Below are positions 43,943 to 50,368 of a stretch of 50,368 nt of DNA, piece by piece. Made by a program: the position numbers and the translations under genes. This DNA is from Saprospirales bacterium (GTDB lineage Bacteria > Bacteroidota > Bacteroidia > Chitinophagales > Saprospiraceae). The DNA lies in NCBI GenBank assembly GCA_002698985.1, contig PAAY01000088.1, positions 1-50,368 on the forward strand. Reading direction: 5' to 3'. Every line of letters starts with the position of its first letter. Positions within the stretch are counted from its first letter, which is position 1. Under the pieces are notes generated by a model. That model saw only the letters and a program-made list of their open reading frames with translations. It did not search any database and was not told the origin of the DNA.

Positions 43943-46900
43943 ATGCGATTCAGCATCGTATTCTTCTTCCTTCTCTCTGCAGTTATGCCTTCCTTCGGTC
44001 AAATCATCGAAGGTCAGGACACCCTGTACGGAAACGAGTGGATCAACTATGACCAGCAGTACTTCAAAATGCTGGTAGCCGAAGATGGCATGTACAAAGT
44101 CACCGGCCAGGAACTCCAAAATGCCGGCGTCCCCATCAGCACCATTGCCGGCAACAGCTACCAGGTATTTCACAACGGAAAGGAAATCCCCCTCTACACC
44201 ACCACAGACCAGCCCTTCCAACCCGATGACTACCTCCTGTTCTACGGCGAAAAAAACCGCTCAGAACTCGACCGCTACCTTTTCAAAAACCCTGACGAGG
44301 AAATGATGAACCCGCGCTACAGTCTGATCACGGATAGCGCGGCTTATTTTGTGACGTGGGGGGGTAATCAAGCTCCTTTGCGTTTTGAAAATCTTCAAAA
44401 TTCACTTTCCAATCTGCCTCCAAAAGAGAATTACTACATGGAGGACTTGGTTCTGAATTATTTCAGTCACTGGGATAAAGAACAAAACTCGCAGGGTATC
44501 AAGGTCTCAAACTTTACAACTTCAGAGGGTTATTCTTCCAATTTTCAAAATGTACAATCTTTCAGCATCAATGCCAGTAAACCGTTCATTGGAGGGCCAC
44601 AATCAAATTTGCACGTCCGTTATTCTGGCAACTTAAAACAGCATAAGCAACTAATTACCTTAAATGGCCAGGCTTTAACCACAGATGAATTTTACGGCTA
44701 TGAAGTCAGGCAATTGGATTTTGCTATTGAAAATTCACTCCTGACTGCAAATATGGAATTGAAATTTCAGGGCCTTACAGATAACAATGACAAGCAAAGG
44801 GTATCCAACATTATCCTCACCTATCCACGGCTGTTTGATTTTGAAAATGAAACAAGTTATATTTTCACCGTAGCTGAATCTAATACAGATAAATACCTGG
44901 AAATTGAAAGTTTTAATGCTGGCACTTCACCTGTCCTCTTCGATATTACCAGTGGATACAGAATTCAAGCTACGGTGGAGAATGGATTGGTGAAAATCAA
45001 ATTGCCGGCAGCAAGTTCTGCGAGAAAGTTAATCTTGGTTAATGAAGCCGAAGGAGTTCGCAGTGTGGCATCTATTAACCCTGTTTCATTTTTCAACTAC
45101 GCAGCGATTGATGCGGATTTCATCTTCCTGACCAACCCAAAATTGTTCGACGATGGCAATGGCACAAACTGGGTACAAGAATATGCAGACTATCGCGCTT
45201 CCACTGCCGGCGGGAGCTATAAGCCTGTCGTTGTTAACATCCAGCAGATTTACGACCAGTTTGGATGGGGCATAAACAGGCATCCCTTAAGTATGCGGAA
45301 TTTTGCCCACTATCTGAAAAATACATGGCCAAATGTCAAGTATTTTTTTATTGTGGGGAAGGGGAGGGAGTATCCCTCTCAGCGAAATTCGATTAGTAGT
45401 AATTTCTTTGTACCGACATTTGGCACACCGGGCTCGGATAACCAGCTTTTGGCCGGATCGGATGGATTTACCCCTGTCATTCCTGTTGGTCGAATCGCAG
45501 CCCAGAATGGAGATGATATTCGGATTTACCTCAACAAAGTCAAGGGGCATGATCTTGCCCTCAATTTGCCGCAAACAATTGAGGATAGACTTTGGATGAA
45601 AAGAATTTTGCATTTAGGAGGCGGACTCACTGCTGGGGAACAATCATTAATAAAGAATTACCTGGCAAATATGGAAACCACAATCGAAAACAACAAGTTT
45701 GGTGGTAATGTCACTTCTTTTTTCAAAACAACTTCTGACCCCATTCAGATTTCACAGACAGAGCAAATTTTTAACATCATTAATGGGGGTACTTCCATCA
45801 TTTCATTTTTTGGCCATTCAGGGGTTGGTACTTTCGATTTCAGTATCGACAATCCTGATAACTTTGAAAACCAGGGAAAATATCCTTTTATAATTTCTTT
45901 AGGTTGTTACTCTGGGAATATTCATACTTCAGGTCGGGGCATTAGTGAAAGGTTTACCTTTTTTGAAAACAAAGGCGCACTGGCTTTTGGCGCTACTTCC
46001 GGTTTGGGTTTCATCTCTTCATTGCATCAATTTGCAAGAGAGTTTTACAGTAAGATAGGTGGTGACAATTATGGGATGGGCATTGGCGATGCACTACAGG
46101 CAGCGATAAGAGATATTGGTGAGGGAAATTTTGGGGTAAACCTCATCCGCCAGCAGTTTAGCTTCCACGGCGACCCTTCCCTGACACTATACCCTTCACC
46201 CGGCCCCGACTATGTAATTGATCCCGCTTCCGTGGATTTCATGCCCCAGCGAATCAATATCCAACTCGATAGTTTCAAAATGAAATTTGATGTAGTCAAC
46301 CTCGGTCAAAACATCACTGATTCGTTGGGAGTAGAGATTACTCAGGAACTGCCGAATGGCCAGCGCATCCAGGTGGCTGAAAGTGATTTATTGGCGCCGG
46401 CTTACCGGTCTTCCCATACGTTTACCCTACCAACGCTTGGCAAAACTTCAGTAGGCTTGAACCGATTCCTGGCGGAAGTAGATGTGCGGGATAACGTGGA
46501 GGAATTGCCTGCTCCGGTAGCCGAGATGAACAACCGGCTGGTCAGCAGCAATGGTGTTGAAGGCGTCTCGGTATTCATCAGTGACAACACCGCCATTCCT
46601 GCATACCCTCCCAATTTTGGCATCGTTCACGAACCCGGTGTGGCCCTCAAAGCCACAACCTCCGACCCTTTGGTTTCGGAGAGGACTTATGTTATTGAAA
46701 TTGACACCACCGAATTATTCAATAGTCCAAGCAAATTGGCCACAAAAATAACGCAGCCCGGTGGGGTGCTTTCCTGGGAGCCGCCAGTCAATTGGGAAAA
46801 CGAAATGGTGTATTACTGGCGGGTAAGTCCTGATAGCCTTTCCCCGGAGGAAGGTTTTAATTGGAGCAATAGCTCGTTTATCTATCTCCAGGACGGTGCA

Positions 46901-48937
46901 CCCGGGTGGAACCAGTCCCATTATTTCCAATACCTGAAAGACGATTTTTCCAACCTGGAAATGAAGCCAGACAGGCAGTTGGAGTTCATATCGAATTTTA
47001 AGGATTTTAATGTAAAAAATGCTTCGGCAGTGCCATACGTCATGCCAACGTTTTTCATAAATAATGCATTCTATGGGACCTACGATGGAGTGCCAAGCGA
47101 TGGAGGTGTTATTTTGTTATGGCTTGACTCCATTAATGTTTTGCCCAAAAAAAATTACCCTCCAGGGGCTGGACCATACCAATATGGACTTTTGCACCCC
47201 AATGGTTGGTGGGTGAGTTATTTTATGTTCAGCACTACTCATTACGATGATGCTCCAAATGGGAGAAAGGATTTGATTGATTTTTTGGACAATGTGGTAG
47301 CATCGGGAGAAAGCATCATTTTCATAACGGTCCAAAAAACCAATGGAGCCAATTACGAGCCGGAAGAATGGGCAGCGGACAGCTTGTTGGCCGGCAAAAA
47401 CCTGTTCTCCATTCTGGAAGCAGAGGGAGCCCAATTGATCAGGCAAACAGCCACCAATGGGCCGACGCCTTATGTTTTTGCCTATAGAAAAGGCAGCGGC
47501 AAAATTGCCGAAGAACTGGCCGCCTCCACCGATGATTTTATTGACCTGAACTTTGGCATCCCAGGAAACTGGGACCGAGGTTTTCTGGAAAGCCCACCAA
47601 TTGGGCCGGCCACCTCCTGGACTGAAATCCAGTGGCAAAGCTCTTCCTTCGCCAACCCCGAAACGGACACCATATCATTGAGCGTGTATGCAACTGATCC
47701 TGTGCTGTCCAGTGATTCCCTGCTGTTTAATAATATTCCTCCCGGAAATTTCGACCTTTCTGATGTGGATGCGGGAAAATTTCCCTTTTTGAAATTGAGG
47801 TTTAATTCTGAGGACTCCTTGTTTAAATCATCCGCCCAACTGGACTATTGGCGGGTGTTGTACGAAGGAGTTCCGGAATTTGCTTTTAATACTGCCAACA
47901 ACTTTTCGCTCCACCGTGACACACTCCAACAGGGCGATATTTTCCAACTGGAATTTGCGGTGAGCAACCTCAGTGATTTTGGTTCGGATAGCTTATTGAT
48001 TGAATTCAATATTCAGGACGTGAACAATCAAGGATCGCTCGACGCTATCCGCCACCAGGCATTGTCGGGACAGGGGGAAATTTTAGCGAAATATTCCTGG
48101 GACACCCGGCAGGCAAGTGGGCTCCAGCGATTGTCGGTTCAGCTGAACCCCAGTGAAGACCAACCCGAATTAATCCACCGGAACAATTTCCTGAACACCA
48201 CTTTTTATGTGGAAGGAGACAACCGCAACCCGGTGCTGGATGTCACCTTCGATGGCAAGCACATATTGAATGGTGATTTGGTTTCTGCCCGACCTCTAAT
48301 CAGGATAGAAGCCAGTGACGAAAATGAATTTCTCCTGATGGAGGATACTACTACATTCAAAGTATTCATCACCTATCCAGGCGAGTCGGAGGTGCACCGG
48401 ATTTATTTTTCCGAACCCACCATAACATTTTTTCCCGCTTCCGGAACGCAGAACAAAGCCCGCATAGAATACCGCCCTGTCTTTGAGGAAGATGGGGTCT
48501 ATCACCTCATTGTGCAGGCCCGGGATGCTTCGGGTAACCAAAGCGGGCAGTACGATTACAAGGTGGCTTTTGAAATCATCAATAAAACGATGATATCCAA
48601 TATGCTCAACTATCCGAACCCCTTTTCCACCAGCACACGATTCGTATATACCCTGACCGGCAGCGAATCGCCCGACCAGTTTAAAATACAAATCATGACC
48701 GTTTCGGGTAAAATCGTCCGGGAAATCACCCAGGATGAAATCGGGCCGCTAAAAGTAGGCACGCACATCACAGACTATGCCTGGGATGGCAGGGATGAAT
48801 TCGGTGACCAACTGGCCAATGGGGTTTACTTGTACAGGGTGGTGGTGAAAATGGATGGAAAGGTAGTGGAAGAGTATGAGACAGGAGCGGATGCGTTTTT
48901 TAAGGAAGGGTTTGGGAAGATGGTTTTGATAAGGTAG
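43943..48937 (+). CDS. porU2: Type IX secretion system C25-type sortase PorU2
   Basis: Product of 1664 aa with a signal peptide (MRFSIVFFFLLSAVMPSFGQ). A beta-rich N-terminal part opens NEWINYDQQYFKMLVAEDGMYKV, the usual start of PorU-type proteins. The gingipain-like C25 domain at about 385-770 carries catalytic His625 (FFGHSG) and Cys655 (SLGCYSG). About 780-1540 holds Ig-like and other beta domains, and the C-terminus (about 1555-1664, MLNYPNPFSTSTRFVY to GVYLYRVVVK) is a FlgD-Ig/T9SS-type domain. PorU sortases cut sorting domains from T9SS cargo at the outer surface and attach cargo to lipid sugars. The length fits the PorU2 branch better than the shorter PorU. Base composition varies along the gene: hand-counted GC is 62% (44101-44160), 40% (45781-45840) and 52% (46201-46260). 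Confidence 0.88.
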   Translation: MRFSIVFFFLLSAVMPSFGQIIEGQDTLYGNEWINYDQQYFKMLVAEDGMYKVTGQELQNAGVPISTIAGNSYQVFHNGKEIPLYTTTDQPFQPDDYLLFYGEKNRSELDRYLFKNPDEEMMNPRYSLITDSAAYFVTWGGNQAPLRFENLQNSLSNLPPKENYYMEDLVLNYFSHWDKEQNSQGIKVSNFTTSEGYSSNFQNVQSFSINASKPFIGGPQSNLHVRYSGNLKQHKQLITLNGQALTTDEFYGYEVRQLDFAIENSLLTANMELKFQGLTDNNDKQRVSNIILTYPRLFDFENETSYIFTVAESNTDKYLEIESFNAGTSPVLFDITSGYRIQATVENGLVKIKLPAASSARKLILVNEAEGVRSVASINPVSFFNYAAIDADFIFLTNPKLFDDGNGTNWVQEYADYRASTAGGSYKPVVVNIQQIYDQFGWGINRHPLSMRNFAHYLKNTWPNVKYFFIVGKGREYPSQRNSISSNFFVPTFGTPGSDNQLLAGSDGFTPVIPVGRIAAQNGDDIRIYLNKVKGHDLALNLPQTIEDRLWMKRILHLGGGLTAGEQSLIKNYLANMETTIENNKFGGNVTSFFKTTSDPIQISQTEQIFNIINGGTSIISFFGHSGVGTFDFSIDNPDNFENQGKYPFIISLGCYSGNIHTSGRGISERFTFFENKGALAFGATSGLGFISSLHQFAREFYSKIGGDNYGMGIGDALQAAIRDIGEGNFGVNLIRQQFSFHGDPSLTLYPSPGPDYVIDPASVDFMPQRINIQLDSFKMKFDVVNLGQNITDSLGVEITQELPNGQRIQVAESDLLAPAYRSSHTFTLPTLGKTSVGLNRFLAEVDVRDNVEELPAPVAEMNNRLVSSNGVEGVSVFISDNTAIPAYPPNFGIVHEPGVALKATTSDPLVSERTYVIEIDTTELFNSPSKLATKITQPGGVLSWEPPVNWENEMVYYWRVSPDSLSPEEGFNWSNSSFIYLQDGAPGWNQSHYFQYLKDDFSNLEMKPDRQLEFISNFKDFNVKNASAVPYVMPTFFINNAFYGTYDGVPSDGGVILLWLDSINVLPKKNYPPGAGPYQYGLLHPNGWWVSYFMFSTTHYDDAPNGRKDLIDFLDNVVASGESIIFITVQKTNGANYEPEEWAADSLLAGKNLFSILEAEGAQLIRQTATNGPTPYVFAYRKGSGKIAEELAASTDDFIDLNFGIPGNWDRGFLESPPIGPATSWTEIQWQSSSFANPETDTISLSVYATDPVLSSDSLLFNNIPPGNFDLSDVDAGKFPFLKLRFNSEDSLFKSSAQLDYWRVLYEGVPEFAFNTANNFSLHRDTLQQGDIFQLEFAVSNLSDFGSDSLLIEFNIQDVNNQGSLDAIRHQALSGQGEILAKYSWDTRQASGLQRLSVQLNPSEDQPELIHRNNFLNTTFYVEGDNRNPVLDVTFDGKHILNGDLVSARPLIRIEASDENEFLLMEDTTTFKVFITYPGESEVHRIYFSEPTITFFPASGTQNKARIEYRPVFEEDGVYHLIVQARDASGNQSGQYDYKVAFEIINKTMISNMLNYPNPFSTSTRFVYTLTGSESPDQFKIQIMTVSGKIVREITQDEIGPLKVGTHITDYAWDGRDEFGDQLANGVYLYRVVVKMDGKVVEEYETGADAFFKEGFGKMVLIR

Positions 48938-48947
48938 TAAGGGAAAT

Positions 48948-49543
48948 TTAATCATTTTTTTTGACAAAATACATATTCGAGTCAATGAGGTGCTCAACTG
49001 GAGGTTGGAGAAGCGGTTCCATTTCTATTGTATATGCGGAATAGCCTCTGTTTGTCAAAAATTTAAATACTTCATTGATGTTGGGATTGAGGATTTGAAC
49101 ATATTCCAGAATTATATGTTTGGGAGCAATTCCATTTTCAAAATCTAAACTTTTTAATACATCCAATTCTGCACCTTCTACATCTATCTTCAATAATTCT
49201 ATATTCTTAATGCCTAAATTATTTATTAATTGATTGATAGTGATTGCTGCTACAAAATAATCTGATTGATATGAATCTTGATTTATTCTTGTTTTTCCAG
49301 TCCCAATATTGCCTTTTATTGGTTCTTGAAATGGAACAAGATTATTTGATGCAATTGCACCTTGAACAGCAATTACATTGTGTTGTTGGCGATTATTTTT
49401 TATGTTGTCTTTTAAAAGCTTAAAGGACTTACAATATGGTTCGATTGCAACTGTTTTTACTCCTGGGAGACAAGAAAGGAGGCATGTGAACAATCCAAAA
49501 CTGGCACCTACGTCGATGAAAACACCACCTCTATTTAAAATTC
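48948..49543 (-). pseudogene. FkbM family methyltransferase, 5' end removed by IS1-family insertion
   Basis: About 198 codons of the 3' part of an FkbM-type SAM methyltransferase remain: GGVFIDVGASFGLFTC (SAM motif I), VAIEPYCKSFKLLKDNI, and LLKIDVEGAELDVL. Family members are usually 230-300 aa with a longer N-terminus, so the start is lost; the reading frame enters the IS end at 49544. An ATG inside the IS end (49553-49551) is in frame and overlaps the transposase stop as TGATG, so a truncated protein could still be made by coupling. The gene is very AT-rich (hand-counted GC 22% at 49201-49260), unlike its neighbours, suggesting foreign origin, typically a surface-glycan locus. It is convergent with porU2. 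Confidence 0.85.
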
Positions 49544-49567
49544 GGCGGTGCATCAAATGTAAGGCTG
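49544..49567. repeat. Left terminal inverted repeat of the IS
   Basis: Twenty-four bp matching the complement of 50345-50368 with three mismatches. It also contains the transposase stop codon and an ATG in frame with the FkbM remnant. Confidence 0.9.
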
Positions 49568-50281
49568 TTGCGCTAAATTAAATTGCCAAAAATAATATCG
49601 TATAGCAGCGACATGGTTCTTCCAATTTTTTGAAAAAGAGAGGCATTTTCGCACCAGTCGACTTACTCTTGCTCGAACGCCGGACCAGAACCCTTCGACA
49701 TGGTAAGTTTCGTCTTTACCAACGTAGTGTCTTTCAAAAGGGACAACAGCACTGTAGGCCTCCCACTCATCCGTTTCAAAGTAACAATAGCGCCTCAAAT
49801 GCCGAGGTATTTTCTTCCAAAGCGCCTTTGCACTGTCTTTCCCACGGCCACCAATATGGAAAGCAACCACTTGTTTCAAATTGGGTTCAAAGGCAACCCA
49901 TATCCATGCCTTGTTCTTTTTTCGCCCCACAAATGACCAGGCTTCATCAAGCTGTAAACCTATAATTTTCAATCGGTTAGCTGTTCTGAGTGACTTTAGT
50001 TCCTCGCATAACCCTAGGTCCTCTGGGGCTGTGGCCCAGGTTTCCACTGCAAAGTTGAGCATCCAGGTCAAACTGACGCCAAGAAGCCTGCAGATTCCCC
50101 TTAGGCTGATTCGTTCACACAATGCCCTTCTGGCAATTTCACGCAATGTCCCGTCGACTGTATGTAGGTTATTAAGCACAAACTGTCTTCCACACTTTTT
50201 GCACTTGTGATTTTGCTTCCCATAGTGTGTTAAACCATTCTTTTTTATCTTGGTGCTGTGGCATTGAGGGCATGTAGTCAT
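49553..50281 (-). CDS. IS1-family transposase, single unbroken ORF
   Basis: Product of 242 aa. The N-terminus has an InsA-like zinc finger (CPQCHSTKIKKNG, CKKCGRQF) and helix-turn-helix (ERISLRGICRLLGVSLTWML). The InsB-like DDE part has LDEAWSFVGRKKNKAWIWVAF (first Asp), ETDEWEAYSAVVP (second Asp) and YHVEGFWSGVRARVSRLVRKCLSFSK (Glu). Classic IS1 makes the fusion by frameshift; here InsA and InsB are one continuous frame, as in the single-ORF IS1 subgroup. All three acidic residues are present, so it is probably active. The stop lies inside the left inverted repeat. Confidence 0.94.
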   Translation of the reverse strand: MTTCPQCHSTKIKKNGLTHYGKQNHKCKKCGRQFVLNNLHTVDGTLREIARRALCERISLRGICRLLGVSLTWMLNFAVETWATAPEDLGLCEELKSLRTANRLKIIGLQLDEAWSFVGRKKNKAWIWVAFEPNLKQVVAFHIGGRGKDSAKALWKKIPRHLRRYCYFETDEWEAYSAVVPFERHYVGKDETYHVEGFWSGVRARVSRLVRKCLSFSKNWKNHVAAIRYYFWQFNLAQQPYI

Positions 50282-50344
50282 CTTCTTTTTTGTTTGGTCA
50301 CATTAAGATAATGACTTATCCGAAATGCCACTTTATTTTTTAAC

Positions 50345-50368
50345 CAGCCTTACATTTGGTACACTGCC
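50345..50368. repeat. Right terminal inverted repeat of the IS, at the window end
   Basis: CAGCCTTACATTTGG followed by TACACTGCC; it pairs with 49544-49567. The window stops exactly at its outer end. Confidence 0.9.

Larger units (their letters stand above)
49544..50368 (-). mobile_element. IS1-family insertion sequence, 825 bp, both ends visible
   Basis: Terminal inverted repeats at 49544-49567 (starts GGCGGTGCATC) and 50345-50368 (complement starts GGCAGTGTACC) match at 21 of 24 positions and share CAAATGTAAGGCTG. One transposase gene fills the element. The right end is the last base of the window, so the target duplication cannot be checked. Hand-counted GC (57% at 49981-50040) is far above the gene it interrupts. 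Confidence 0.93.

Overview
The window reads as chromosomal DNA from a Bacteroidota bacterium, most likely of the Saprospiria. The signs are: type IX secretion (T9SS) parts and cargo (PorP/SprF, PorU2, a PorE-like protein, C-terminal sorting domains); many TAnnTTTG -7 promoter boxes and no Shine-Dalgarno sites; a bacillithiol-type BshB1; and fused TPR/PD40/OmpA-style envelope proteins. Both ends are repeats: a CRISPR array cut by the left edge, and an IS1-family element whose terminal inverted repeat ends on the last base. The window is therefore probably a whole contig broken at repeats.

Layout. 1-2132: CRISPR array, 33 repeats, no cas genes. 2643-8278: PorE-like peptidoglycan-anchoring protein with SPOR domains, lipoamide dehydrogenase, a structured RNA candidate (possibly SRP RNA), PorP/SprF. 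8434-8766: intergenic block of short repeats. 8873-16670: NlpC/P60-like protein with a Cys-to-Ser change, M20 amidohydrolase, OmpA/TSP3 porin, and a pair of M16 proteins (one active, one lacking the zinc motif). 16942-20163: ribD, a thioredoxin-fold protein, xseA-xseB. 20227-27867: secreted M43 protease, mdh, a GCS2-CBS fusion, trxA, typA. 28169-34682: type I pullulanase, bshB1, secreted endonuclease-like protein, queuosine-precursor transporter, purC. 34785-43718: small unknown, second M43 protease, NYN/zinc/cold-shock protein, BNR beta-propeller protein, sigma-54 activator, miaB. 43943-50368: PorU2 sortase, FkbM methyltransferase truncated by the IS.

Functionally most genes are housekeeping (redox, riboflavin, purine, DNA repair, translation GTPase, tRNA modification) mixed with surface biology. 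PorE-like, PorP and PorU2 belong to T9SS; two M43 proteases and the endonuclease-like protein carry C-terminal domains that would be exported by it.

The least explained signal is a set of short, 10-bp-phased degenerate repeats confined to intergenic DNA (8494-8714, 8554-8590, 23009-23048, 25043-25092, 25251-25290, 25945-25984, 28021-28120, 31093-31122). CTCTCTAAAC-type units lie at three tail-to-tail gene junctions. GATTATGGAG-type units lie at three head-to-head junctions. No tRNA or rRNA gene was recognised.
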